From Dehalococcoidia bacterium (lineage in GTDB: Bacteria; Chloroflexota; Dehalococcoidia; Lucifugimonadales; SHYF01), in the NCBI GenBank assembly GCA_030651175.1, contig JAUSCR010000175.1, positions 1-36,350 of the forward strand: a DNA stretch of 36,350 nucleotides, in the 5' to 3' direction. Of the stretch, positions 16,162-24,700 are shown piece by piece. The stretch's first letter is position 1. Every line of letters starts with the position of its first letter. A model generated the notes under the pieces. The model was given only the letters and a program-made list of their open reading frames with translations, did not search any database and had not been told where the DNA came from. The position numbers were made by a program, and so were the translations under genes.

Positions 16162-16866
16162 CTATTGGAGGGGGAATTCCAGCGTATCCTTGTTGGTCTT
16201 GTAGCAGTCATAGCAGCTTGGCTTGACGAGAGTCGACTTGTTTGGTTTGCCACATATATGGCAGAACTTCTCTTCGTACTCATCATTCTTGAACTTCCTC
16301 CACTCTTTGTAGCAATTTGGGCAGTAGGGAACCATGGGATTCAGCTTTAATTCGGTGTGGCAACGGACGCAGAATCCAGCCCCGCTGTTTACCTTTGCTG
16401 TTGCCTCAGGGTTCTTGGGCACCTGGGCAACGGTGATCTGCACTTCCTCGCTGATTCGCACCAACCGCATTGCCTCTGTATAGAGACTGTCGTAAAGCTC
16501 AGCGTCGGCACCCTTTTCCAGGTAGATCCCCATTTCGTTGTTGTTGATCTGCGAAAAATCATAGAGGTTCATCGAAGTGACGATAGCTTCCTTCTCGTTC
16601 AAGTAACACTTGGCGTGAAGATTCTGGAGGTAGCTGGTACGAACGCTGCGCAGCGATCTCAGCCAGTTATGTTCCGAAGGCTCCAGATCGTTCTTTCCAA
16701 ATACGATTCGAATGTCTAACTTCATGCGATCCTTATCTGCAATCGATTGCTTCAACCGTTCGCTGATTCTCAGGTAAGGACTGATCAACACCAGCTTCTC
16801 CGCCGAGCCGTTGATGAGCTGTTGGAGATGGTATGACACGCCCGTTGTATCCAAGAACTTGGCCAT
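16162..16866 (-). CDS. PLD-like protein with two zinc ribbons
   Basis: 234 residues. The N-terminal half is a phospholipase D-like domain with a single HKD-type motif: H84-x-K86 in 'NLHAKCYLN', then Ser98 and Asn100 in 'VTSMNLYDFS'. One HKD copy implies a dimer for activity, as in Nuc-type nucleases. The C-terminal part has four CxxC pairs (C166/C169, C182/C185, C202/C205, C218/C221), arranged as two zinc ribbons. PLD domains of this form are often nucleases and the ribbons could bind nucleic acid, but neither function is shown here. ATG 16866 has AAGGAG 9 bases upstream; the open frame up to 17049 is unsupported. The gene looks visibly less GC-rich than its neighbours, suggesting transfer. 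Confidence 0.8.
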   Translation of the reverse strand: MAKFLDTTGVSYHLQQLINGSAEKLVLISPYLRISERLKQSIADKDRMKLDIRIVFGKNDLEPSEHNWLRSLRSVRTSYLQNLHAKCYLNEKEAIVTSMNLYDFSQINNNEMGIYLEKGADAELYDSLYTEAMRLVRISEEVQITVAQVPKNPEATAKVNSGAGFCVRCHTELKLNPMVPYCPNCYKEWRKFKNDEYEEKFCHICGKPNKSTLVKPSCYDCYKTNKDTLEFPLQ

Positions 16867-17182
16867 GGAATTACACTCCTTCCAATACTTGATTCGTTCA
16901 CAACAAGCCTGGGACGCGCTAGAATGAGGTGGACCCCATCCGTTGGACAGGAGAGGGGCCACGTCAAAAGCGGAGCCTGTTGCATCAGCGCGCTGTGACG
17001 GCTGAACAGAGCCGATGCGATTGTAACAGGTTTTGTTGGACACCGACATACGTGGCGGACATGCACACCTCGGCCGGGGTTCGGTTGCCGAGGGCCTAGT
17101 GAGGCCGTGGTCTCTTAGTATGCAATTGGTTGCTGGATAGGACTCAGAAGGCTCACCTTGAGTAGCAGCCTTGGCAAAGGCG
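16867..17182. other. Gene-free stretch between fabF and the PLD/zinc-ribbon gene
   Basis: About 315 bases. An in-frame extension of the downstream ORF enters it, but has no ribosome binding site and odd composition. I see a TACAAT -10-like box on the minus strand near 17020 without a good -35 and no other clear signal. Confidence 0.45.
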
Positions 17183-18430
17183 CTAGCCCAGGTCTGAGAC
17201 CGTGCGGAAGATCAAGGAGGAGTTGTGCCCTCCGAACCCGAAGGCGTTGCTCATCACGGCACGAAGCTGCACCTGCCTGGCGACGTTGGGGGTATAGTCC
17301 AGGTCGCATTCCGGGTCAGGGCGCTCCAGGTTGATGGTAGGGGGGGCGATGCCTTTCTGGAGGGCCACCACGCTGATAGCTGCCTCCACGGCTGCGCCTG
17401 CACCAAGCAGGTGCCCGGTCATTGACTTGGTGGAGCTGATAGGGATGCGGTACGCGTGCTGGCCGAACACTGACTTGAGGGCCATTGTTTCAAACTTGTC
17501 GTTCAACGGCGTGGAGGTGCCGTGAGCGTTGATGTAGCTGATGTCTTGGGGCGATAGCCCCGCCGCTTTGAGCGACAGCCGCATGGCGCGCGCTGCGCCT
17601 TCGCCCTCCGGCGCCGGCTGCGTCACGTGAAAGGCATCTGAGCTGGCGCCGTACCCCACAAGCTCCGCCAGGACGTTCGCGTCCCTGCGGCGTACGCTCT
17701 CCAGGCTCTCCAGCACCAGGATGCCCGCGCCCTCGCCCATCACGAACCCATCTCTATCCGCATCGAAGGGCCGGCTGGCATGTTTCGGGTCGTCGTTGCG
17801 GCGGGATAGCGCCTGGCACGCGTTGAACCCCGCCACGGCTACGGGACAGATGGGTGCTTCGGCTCCTCCTGCGACGGCCACATCCACATCCCCCCGCCGG
17901 ATCATGTTCCACGCCTCGCCAATAGCTTCGGCGCCGCTGGAGCAGGAGGAGACTGTGCAAAAATTCGGCCCTTTGATGCCAAATGCCATGGAGACCTGCC
18001 CGGAAGCCATGTCGGCCAGCATCATTGGAATCAGGAAGGGGCTGACGCGCGTGGCGCCACGCTCCTTTAGCACTTGGAACTGCTCGGAGAGGGTGGTAAT
18101 TCCACCGATTCCGCTGCCGACGATGGCAGCCGCTCGAGTGGGGTCCATTTTCGCCAGGTCCAACTCGGCCTGCCACAACGCCTCCTGGACCGCCACCATG
18201 GCGAACTGGGCAAACCGGTCAAGATGCCGGGCCTTCTTCTTGTCTATGTACTCTGCGGGATCAAACCCCTTCACCTCCGCTGCGAAGCGAGTCTCAAACC
18301 CTTCGGTATCGAAGGCAGAAATGTGGTCAACGCCTGAGATGCCTTGGATGAGGCTGTTCCATGTGGAGGCGGTATCCAGGCCCAGGGGAGTTACCATCCC
18401 CACACCGGTAACAAATACGCGATTAGTCAC
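17183..18430 (-). CDS. fabF: 3-oxoacyl-[acyl-carrier-protein] synthase II
   Basis: 415 residues, the usual FabF length. It condenses malonyl-ACP with acyl-ACP in fatty acid elongation. The catalytic triad falls exactly at the E. coli FabF positions: C163 ('SSCSSGAEAIG'), H303 ('NAHGTSTPLND') and H340 ('SMTGHLLGAGAAVE'). 'FVTGVGMVTPLG' starts the thiolase fold and 'NAFGFGGHNSSLIF' ends it. The segment around the nucleophile is Ser-rich (SSCSS) where many members have TACA/TGT. GTG at 18430 is chosen, with GGGAGGAA 5 bases upstream. No acpP, fabD or fabG is adjacent, so it is separated from the usual fab cluster. Confidence 0.95.
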   Translation of the reverse strand: MTNRVFVTGVGMVTPLGLDTASTWNSLIQGISGVDHISAFDTEGFETRFAAEVKGFDPAEYIDKKKARHLDRFAQFAMVAVQEALWQAELDLAKMDPTRAAAIVGSGIGGITTLSEQFQVLKERGATRVSPFLIPMMLADMASGQVSMAFGIKGPNFCTVSSCSSGAEAIGEAWNMIRRGDVDVAVAGGAEAPICPVAVAGFNACQALSRRNDDPKHASRPFDADRDGFVMGEGAGILVLESLESVRRRDANVLAELVGYGASSDAFHVTQPAPEGEGAARAMRLSLKAAGLSPQDISYINAHGTSTPLNDKFETMALKSVFGQHAYRIPISSTKSMTGHLLGAGAAVEAAISVVALQKGIAPPTINLERPDPECDLDYTPNVARQVQLRAVMSNAFGFGGHNSSLIFRTVSDLG

Positions 18431-18539
18431 TCTGGTTCCTCCCGGATGAAGTGTCGTGGCCTAGAAGCGGGATACTAACGGGACTTGTGCCCACCCGCTC
18501 TTCAGGCCATCCTGAATGGCTGCGGTAACTTCCGTCAAG

Positions 18540-20594
18540 TCAACGGGACGGGGAGATTCCTGACCGCCTGGGAGGAGATAGGGTGTCCAGGCGGCCCTTG
18601 AAATCGTTCATGGCAACGGCGATGGAATCTCCCATCTCCCCCAGCTTTGTGGAAACGGACTCGCTCAACTCGCTTATGCGTGTGGAGAGAGAGCCCTCCA
18701 ATTCGCCCTTCCGGGAAGCTGCGGTCTCCATTAGCTCTGTCAGGCCCGTAGAAGCCGAAGCGCGCAACTCACCGAGCTTGACAGAAACCGACTTGCTCAA
18801 CTCATCAACCTTGGATGCCAGGGACACCTGCAACTCTTCCCTGGTAGTTGATAAAGAGGCCCGAATGTCACCAATCCTGCTGGATAGGGTGTCGCTCAAC
18901 TCATCCATTTTCACGGAGAGGGTCTCTTCCAGGTTGTTAACCCTGGCTGTGATGGCGTTTCTCATCTCCGCTGACCGGGACACGCCAGGAGCGGCCGTTT
19001 GGCCAAACCTGGCGGAGACAGAGTTTGAGAGATCTCTCAGGGAGGAGAACACCGATTCTTTGGTCTGTTGTAGGGTGGAGAAAACGGTTTCCTCCAGTTG
19101 CCCAATTCTAGGCTCTGCTAACTCCTTGGCAGGACTTATGGAGATGGGCGCCATGCTTTCCATGCGGCGCTGCTCAATCACCCCGTCATAGGCCCGGCTG
19201 CGGAACATTCGGAAGATCCGCTCATACATCTTGTCCACAGGATGGAGCTTGCTGGTGTATTTGGCATACACCTCTTGGGCCTCTTGCATGCCCCACCGCT
19301 TGTCCTGAAACATGAACTCCCGGCCTGTGTACAGGTGGTAGGGCCTCATCTTGCCCTCGGGCAGAAGGGAACCATCCTCGTCCAGTGGAACCAGATTCCA
19401 GTTCACAGTCGCTGGCAGCGGCGTGAGCCAGTTGGCCGTCTGATACCGGCTGACAGTCTTGACCCAGTCGGCCATCTCCATGATGCCAGCTTCGGTGTCG
19501 TATGGGAGGCCGATTATGGTCATAGCTGTGACTATGAACCCCATCTTGTTCAATGTCACCAGGTCGCGGTGCACCTGGGTGGGATCCTGGCGTTTCCTTA
19601 CAATTTTCAAGTTTTCGGCGCTGCTGGACTCCACGCCCAAGTACAACATCTCTATATTCGCTTGCCGCATGGCCTGAGCCAGCTCAGGGTCCTGCCCAAC
19701 CTCTGCGCGGGTCTGGCAGATCATCCACATGTCTTCGGAATGCCCGTTCCAGCTCTTGAGGCGGGCAAGCCGTTCGTCCCGGAACTTGGTGGCCCTTAGA
19801 GGTGGAGGATGCAGGTCGTCGGAGATAAACACGCTAAACCGCCCGTCCTTGGCTGTGTATATCTTGCCATCCTCCGCCAGCTTCTGTATCTGGGCCAAAC
19901 GGAGGAGCTCCGTCTCCCGCGAGACCATGCGATACCCCAGGAACTGCTGGATTACCTGGCAGAAGGTGCACTTCTCAGTGCAACCGCGAACTGTCTCCAA
20001 GACTCCCGCCGCCAGCGGATTGCGAGGCGTCAGGTCCCGCATGGAATCAAAGTCAGGCAACTGAACGTAGTCAGCAGGAATCAGGCCACGCTTTTCCGTG
20101 TGTACGAATTTCCCGCTGTCCAGGAAAGCGATGCCGGGAACCTTGTGGAGTTGGGCTGTGAGGTTCTGGCCCGTGTACTTGACCATTACGTCGCAAAGCT
20201 GGCCCACCACGTCCTCGCCCTCCCGTATAACCACAACGTCCACTTTGCCGTAACGCAGGGCCTCTTCCGCCAGCGGGCTCATGTGAGGGCCGCCGCCTAT
20301 GATCTTGAGGTCGGGTTGGTGTTCTCGGGCCGCACGCGTTATCTCGTAGGCTCTGGGCGCTTCGTTGATGAGGGCGGTAACCATGAGGATGTCAACGTCA
20401 TCCAGGTCTTTCCCTGGGTCTATGTTCCCGTTGCGGTCCTCGTACCAGATATCGCGGTCGTAGAGGAACTCGCCCTGCCACTGCTTGAGAGCGCCGGAGA
20501 TATACAGGGGCCCCTGCCTGGGAATAGCCACGTACTCAAAGTTGCCGCCGGTGGACTTGGGGGCCACCAGCATTACGTTTCTTGTTCGGGACAC
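18540..20594 (-). CDS. B12-binding-fold radical SAM protein with a C-terminal hendecad-repeat tail
   Basis: About 684 residues if started at the GTG at 20594 (AAAGGA 8 bases upstream); an upstream GTG at 20684 would add 30. The N-terminal domain looks like a cobalamin-binding Rossmann fold ('RNVMLVAPKS', 'LKIIGGGPH', 'VVVIREGE'), though no DxHxxG motif is seen. The radical SAM core follows with C205-x3-C209-x2-C212 ('RGCTEKCTFCQ') binding the 4Fe-4S cluster. 'MLYLGVESS' and 'TIIGLPYDT' are typical later strands. From about residue 497 to 672, sixteen consecutive 11-residue units run without a break, for example MDELSDTLSSR, VDELSKSVSVK and ISELSESVSTK. Such hendecads form right-handed coiled coils or amphipathic membrane-binding helices. 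The substrate is unknown. Confidence 0.88.
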   Translation of the reverse strand: MSRTRNVMLVAPKSTGGNFEYVAIPRQGPLYISGALKQWQGEFLYDRDIWYEDRNGNIDPGKDLDDVDILMVTALINEAPRAYEITRAAREHQPDLKIIGGGPHMSPLAEEALRYGKVDVVVIREGEDVVGQLCDVMVKYTGQNLTAQLHKVPGIAFLDSGKFVHTEKRGLIPADYVQLPDFDSMRDLTPRNPLAAGVLETVRGCTEKCTFCQVIQQFLGYRMVSRETELLRLAQIQKLAEDGKIYTAKDGRFSVFISDDLHPPPLRATKFRDERLARLKSWNGHSEDMWMICQTRAEVGQDPELAQAMRQANIEMLYLGVESSSAENLKIVRKRQDPTQVHRDLVTLNKMGFIVTAMTIIGLPYDTEAGIMEMADWVKTVSRYQTANWLTPLPATVNWNLVPLDEDGSLLPEGKMRPYHLYTGREFMFQDKRWGMQEAQEVYAKYTSKLHPVDKMYERIFRMFRSRAYDGVIEQRRMESMAPISISPAKELAEPRIGQLEETVFSTLQQTKESVFSSLRDLSNSVSARFGQTAAPGVSRSAEMRNAITARVNNLEETLSVKMDELSDTLSSRIGDIRASLSTTREELQVSLASKVDELSKSVSVKLGELRASASTGLTELMETAASRKGELEGSLSTRISELSESVSTKLGEMGDSIAVAMNDFKGRLDTLSPPRRSGISPSR

Positions 20595-20758
20595 TGGATT
20601 TTCCTTTTGGGAGTTCCGTACCAGGTATGCCAGTCGTAGGTAGGAGATGTTCCTGGCGTTCGGTAGAGATAGCGCATTATACACCTAAGCGGCAAGAAAA
20701 TGGAATAAATACGGCTAGCAGCTAGCCGTTAGCTTGGCATAAGGTGGAACTCAGGAAC

Positions 20759-20890
20759 TATCTCAGATGTCACCCTGAGTCCCGACACGTCGGGACTCAG
20801 GGTCTGGGGTGGTGGTGGGTACCCCTCCCCAGATTCTTCGTCGTCCCGACTCATCGGGACTCCTCAGAATGACAAAGGCGTTTTGAGATA
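20759..20890. repeat. Palindromic element, family A copy 2 (inverted relative to copy 3)
   Basis: Outer ends TATCTCA (20759-20765) and TGAGATA (20884-20890). The inner core has TGTCACCCTGAG at 20768 and CTCAGAATGACA at 20863-20874, with CCCGAC..GTCGGG hairpins. Over roughly 70 bases its right half is almost identical, in inverse orientation, to the element at 31318-31449. It lies in the divergent space between the radical SAM and MFS genes. Confidence 0.8.
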
Positions 20891-20974
20891 CTTTCTTGGC
20901 GACGAAGAAGATGACTGTGGCGTTTGGTAAAACTTATGGTTTTTGCCCACCATACAGAGCTATGATGTATTTCC

Positions 20975-22327
20975 ATGTTGAACCACCGTCTCATCAAGCG
21001 TATCGAGCGTGCCCTGAAGCTATCTACGTTGGAAGGTATGGCCTATGGAGGTGTGCAGGGCACTGGAGAGCACTTTGCCAACCCCTATGCCGTGGCCCTG
21101 GGGGCCTCCAATACCCAGCTTGCGGTGCTTGCGTCTGGGTCGAGCTTCCTGGGATCTCTGGCCCAGTCCGTTGCTCCTGCCCTGGTGAGGCTCGTGGGAA
21201 GTCGCAAGAGGGTAGTGGTGCTGTTCGCGTGGATTAGCGGCCTGGTGTGGCTCCCCGTGATCGCCGTGGGATACCTGCCAGGGGGCAACGTTGTTCCGTG
21301 GCTTATCGCGTGTCTTGCCCTTTACGCTGTGGTCAGCTCAGTTATTTCCCCGGCGTGGGGCAGCATCATGGCCCAGGTAGTGCCTGACCGCATCAGGGGG
21401 CGCTACTTCGGCCGCCGCAGCCGCTGGTCCACCCTCGCTAACATGTTGAGCTTCCTGGTGGCAGGAGGCTTGCTTTACTTGCTGCGCGACCGTGGCTTGC
21501 TGGGATTCGCCCTGGTGTTTGGCATGGCGTTCCTTTTCCGCATGATATCCGCCGGCTTGCTGACCACTCTGGAGGAGATCCCGACGGACTCCGAAGGCGA
21601 CCAGCGAGATGGCCTGAACGCCTTTCTTCGCCAGCTATGGAGCACTAACCTGGGCAGGGTGATGCTCTACCTGTTTTCTGTGAACTTTGTGGTGAACCTG
21701 GCAGGGCCGTTCTTTGTGCCCTACATGCTGCGAAATCTGAATATGAACTACCTGGTCTTCACCATACTGGAGATGGCTTCCATTCTGGCGGCCCTCTGGT
21801 CCGTTACCCACTGGGGAGCCGCCGCAGACCGGGCTGGAAACCGGCGGATGCTTAGATTGGCCGGAGTCCTTATAGGCGTTTTCCCACTGCTGTGGCTAAT
21901 ATCTACAAATATCGTCTATTTGGGCTTCGTGCAGTTTTACGGCGGCCTGGCATGGGCCGGCTTCAATCTTGTGGCCACCAACTTTATATACGACGCCACC
22001 AACGCGCGCAATCGTACAACATTTCTTGCTTACTTCAGCGCCGGCTCGGCGGTGGCCACCAGTCTGGGCGCATTGGCAGGGGGTCTGCTCATAGGGCATC
22101 TACCCGTTTTCATGGGATCAGCTATCCTCACCATGTTCCTTGTCTCAGGCATCCTGCGTCTGGTTGTGGCGGGCCTCTTCCTTCCGCGCATCAATGAAGT
22201 ACGCCGGGTGAGTTCCATCCCTTCCGTGGAGGTGTTTCACATAATGCTTGGTGGCAGGGTTGTACACAGGCCAGCGGCGCTGGGCAGGATTCACCATCAT
22301 TTCCACTGGCGAAGAGAGGAGCCGTAG
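20975..22327 (+). CDS. Major facilitator superfamily transporter
   Basis: 450-residue integral membrane protein with about 10-12 hydrophobic helices. The loop 'VPDRIRGRYFGRRSRW' after 'SPAWGSIMAQV' is the MFS signature between helices 4 and 5 in this subgroup, where RG-R-FG-R replaces the classic motif A. A second basic loop, 'GAAADRAGNRRML', in the second half corresponds to the motif A repeat. The substrate is not predictable. The C-terminal ~45 residues are soluble and His/Arg-rich ('GRIHHHFHWRREEP'). ATG 20975 is used; there is no strong ribosome binding site. A shorter form starting at 'MAYGGVQ' is possible but would cut the first helix. Confidence 0.85.
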   Translation: MLNHRLIKRIERALKLSTLEGMAYGGVQGTGEHFANPYAVALGASNTQLAVLASGSSFLGSLAQSVAPALVRLVGSRKRVVVLFAWISGLVWLPVIAVGYLPGGNVVPWLIACLALYAVVSSVISPAWGSIMAQVVPDRIRGRYFGRRSRWSTLANMLSFLVAGGLLYLLRDRGLLGFALVFGMAFLFRMISAGLLTTLEEIPTDSEGDQRDGLNAFLRQLWSTNLGRVMLYLFSVNFVVNLAGPFFVPYMLRNLNMNYLVFTILEMASILAALWSVTHWGAAADRAGNRRMLRLAGVLIGVFPLLWLISTNIVYLGFVQFYGGLAWAGFNLVATNFIYDATNARNRTTFLAYFSAGSAVATSLGALAGGLLIGHLPVFMGSAILTMFLVSGILRLVVAGLFLPRINEVRRVSSIPSVEVFHIMLGGRVVHRPAALGRIHHHFHWRREEP

Positions 22328-22376
22328 GCGCCAGCCCTTCGAAGGGCTGCTAACAGGGTGAGGAGAACTACCTTCG

Positions 22377-22517
22377 ACCATCCCCCTGACCCCCTTCCTG
22401 GCCAGGAAGGGGGTGGAGAAAAATACTGGGGGTGTCCCCCAGTGCCCCCGCCAAAGGGGCTTTGCCCCTCTGGACTCCCCTTTTTGGGCGGACTGCTGGC
22501 ACCTGGCCTGCTAGCCG
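22377..22517. repeat. Palindromic repeat, family C copy 4
   Basis: Contains CCCCCTTCCTGGCCAGGAAG-type palindrome, CTGGGGGTGTCCCCCAG and AGGGGCTTTGCCCCT, the same modules as at 10.7, 12.7, 14.1 and 29.0 kb. It ends near GGCCTGCTAGCC at about 22505-22516, similar to the CAGCCTGCTAG end of copy 1. It lies between the convergent MFS and recombinase genes and touches the latter's 3' end. Confidence 0.65.
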
Positions 22518-23911
22518 GTGATGCCCTGGCGCACCACGACTTTCGCCTCGCCGTCGCCAACTACGATGCGCTGCACCCATAGCTGTAGCAGTTGCTGTTG
22601 GATCTCCGGCCCCAGCTTCTCCCAGCGGGCGGTGTCCAGGATGGCGCTCCCGTCCGCCGCCTCGTCCGGCCCGGATGGTGCGAGGCCATGTCCCATGCCC
22701 TGCTCCTGTCCCGGCGAAGAGGGGCCAAGCTCGCTGAGAAGAGATCGCAGGCGACGGAGCGGGATAGCGCCGTCGGCGGCCTGCCGCAGGTATTTCAGGT
22801 AAAGTCGCCTCTGGCGTATTTGACTCCGCTGGTTATCGGCAGAAGTTGCGCTGTCCGGCGCTTCCTGCTGGCGTGGAGGTAGCGTTGCGGTGACCTGAAG
22901 CTGCTGGCGAAGCTGGTTAAGCACCGCCTCCTCCAGCAATGGGGCACGCCAGGTGTGGTACGTGCATACGCTCTGGTTAATGCGGGAGTGGCACTGATAG
23001 TAACGGTAGACGCCCTGCACGCGCTGGCCGTCCTTCCTCCTCCATGACTGGCGGCGTGTGACCCCGGCCATTCGGTTCCCGCACTGGGCGCAGTAGGCCA
23101 AGCCGGACAAAAGGAATGGCTGCACCAGCCCCTTGTGTCGGTTGGGGGTGCGGGCCTGCATCAGGTCATGGACTCGGCGGAAAGCCTCCGGAGTCACCAG
23201 GGGTGGATGGTTTCTGGGCACACGCAGTCCAAACCGTTGGTATGTGCCTGTGTACGAGCGATTTCGGAGAATGTCACGGATGGTGACAAGACTCCAGTTG
23301 CCGCCACGTCGGGTATGTAAACCTTCCTGGTTCAGGTGGCGCGCTATGTTGCGCAACCCCAGGTCTTGCTCCAGGTACAGGCGGTAGATAAGGCGCACCA
23401 CCTCCGCCTCCTGAGTCACCTCCTCCAGCTTCTTCCCATTTCCGATGCGATAGCCATAGGGTGGTTTCCCCAGTCCTTCGCCTCGGATAGCTTTGGATTG
23501 CATGGCATCCAGGATGCGCTGGCGGCGTTCCGCCCCCGGCCCGGTCGCTTGCAGGGTGCGGGCCACGGCCTGGAAAGCATCGGGTTGTCCCTGCATTGTG
23601 GAGGCCACTCGGAAGCCAAGGGCATCAATGGCCAGGACGGTCTCCAGAGCCTCCTCAGGGGTGGAACCCAGGTGAGATGGGTTCGTAACCAGGACCAGAA
23701 AGGTGCCGCGCTGCTCCCTGAGGTGCTGAAGCAACCTGCCGAGCGCCGGGCGGCCTCCCTGGGCGTTGCTGCTGGATTCCGGGAAGGTGTCGGAAAGGGT
23801 GTGGCCCTCCCGCTGGCAGAATTGGGAAAGCTGTCTTTGCTGGCTCGCTCGGGAGGCTGGCAAGCCTGGAGGCGCTTCCGGGTCGAACTGAAAGTAACCC
23901 AGGGCTCGCAT
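22511..23911 (-). CDS. Serine-recombinase family protein with a degenerate catalytic domain
   Basis: 466 residues in large serine recombinase order: resolvase-like N-terminal domain (~1-140), recombinase domain (~145-260, 'GKPPYGYRIGNGK', 'GGNWSLVTIRDILRNRSYTG') and a zinc-ribbon domain ('LLSGLAYCAQCGNRM' and 'YYQCHSR...VCTYH', ~270-320). A C-terminal helical region follows. The catalytic start that normally reads Y-x-R-V-S is here 'YFQFDPE', so the nucleophilic Ser and its Arg are missing. The usual D-R-L-S/A-R motif reads 'NPSHLGS'. The fold-level pattern ('RQLSQFCQREGH', 'RPALGRLLQHL', 'LVLV') remains. This suggests a DNA-binding protein that no longer recombines. It follows the zinc-ribbon protein gene by 3 bases, so the two probably form one transcript. 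Confidence 0.82.
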   Translation of the reverse strand: MRALGYFQFDPEAPPGLPASRASQQRQLSQFCQREGHTLSDTFPESSSNAQGGRPALGRLLQHLREQRGTFLVLVTNPSHLGSTPEEALETVLAIDALGFRVASTMQGQPDAFQAVARTLQATGPGAERRQRILDAMQSKAIRGEGLGKPPYGYRIGNGKKLEEVTQEAEVVRLIYRLYLEQDLGLRNIARHLNQEGLHTRRGGNWSLVTIRDILRNRSYTGTYQRFGLRVPRNHPPLVTPEAFRRVHDLMQARTPNRHKGLVQPFLLSGLAYCAQCGNRMAGVTRRQSWRRKDGQRVQGVYRYYQCHSRINQSVCTYHTWRAPLLEEAVLNQLRQQLQVTATLPPRQQEAPDSATSADNQRSQIRQRRLYLKYLRQAADGAIPLRRLRSLLSELGPSSPGQEQGMGHGLAPSGPDEAADGSAILDTARWEKLGPEIQQQLLQLWVQRIVVGDGEAKVVVRQGITG

Positions 23912-23914
23912 AGG

Positions 23915-24655
23915 TTAGCCCGCGTACAGGATGCGGCCGCAGCTACTGCAAGTGACTGGTTCTTGAGAAGTCCGTACTCGTTGTAGCTCGCTGTTCGGTA
24001 ACGTGAGGCGGCAGCCCATGCACATTCCGCGTTCTACCTTCGCCAAGGCCACTCCCTGGCGGGCCTTCCGCACCTGTTCGTACTGGGCTAGAAGGGCAGG
24101 GGCGATGCCCACTGTCACTTGGTGACGATTTGCCGATAGAGCCTGCAACCGCTGGGTCAGGGTGGCCTGCTCTTTGGCCAATGTGGCGATGGTGTCAGCC
24201 CGCGTCTTCTCCGTTTGCTCAAGGTCAGTGCGCGACGTGGCCAGCCCTGCCTCGGCCTCGTCCAGGGCCAGCATTAGGTTCAGCAGCTTTTCCTCCTCCT
24301 CGCTCGCCTGGGACTTGGCAAACTGGAGTTCGGCATGAAGGGCCTCCAGCTCTTTAGCGTTTCGGATAGAGCCTCCGTAGAGCCGTTGGTCAAGGCCCTT
24401 TGCCTTGTCCTGTAGCTCCTGGACTCCCTGGGACTGACTGGCGTGCTGTTTTCGGAGTTGAAGCGCCATCGCCTCTCTTTCGGATAGGTCGGCCCTAGCC
24501 TTCACCACGGCGCTGTCGTCCGCAAGGCGCGCTTCCACCGACGCGAGGTCGGTCTGATAGCGGCCAATTTGTAAGTCCAGTTCCTGTAGGTCGAAAAGTT
24601 GACGAAGGTTTGCCAGGGGTGCCACCTCGTTTACAGCATTGAGTCTCAGGAGCAT
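23915..24655 (-). CDS. C4-type zinc-ribbon coiled-coil protein (CT398/zf-RING_7 family)
   Basis: 246 residues from the ATG at 24655 (an upstream extension to 24712 is possible). Most of the protein is a long antiparallel-type coiled coil ('LQELDLQIGRYQTDLASVE' onward). The C-terminus is a zinc ribbon with 'RGMCMGCRLTLP' and 'VTCSSCGRILY', four cysteines in two CxxC pairs. This matches the widespread CT398-like family, of which the role is uncertain. Family members have been linked to flagellar, secretion or RNA-related systems in different taxa. It precedes the recombinase-like gene by 3 bases, an operon arrangement. Confidence 0.87.
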   Translation of the reverse strand: MLLRLNAVNEVAPLANLRQLFDLQELDLQIGRYQTDLASVEARLADDSAVVKARADLSEREAMALQLRKQHASQSQGVQELQDKAKGLDQRLYGGSIRNAKELEALHAELQFAKSQASEEEEKLLNLMLALDEAEAGLATSRTDLEQTEKTRADTIATLAKEQATLTQRLQALSANRHQVTVGIAPALLAQYEQVRKARQGVALAKVERGMCMGCRLTLPNSELQRVRTSQEPVTCSSCGRILYAG

Positions 24656-24700
24656 CCTAGACAGGGGTGGGAACCTTGTCAAGGAACAGGGCGGTCTCTC

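Noticed and set aside
16867-17049. In-frame N-terminal extension of the PLD/zinc-ribbon gene
   Set aside because: No ribosome binding site, unlike the strong AAGGAG at 16866, and no domain content.
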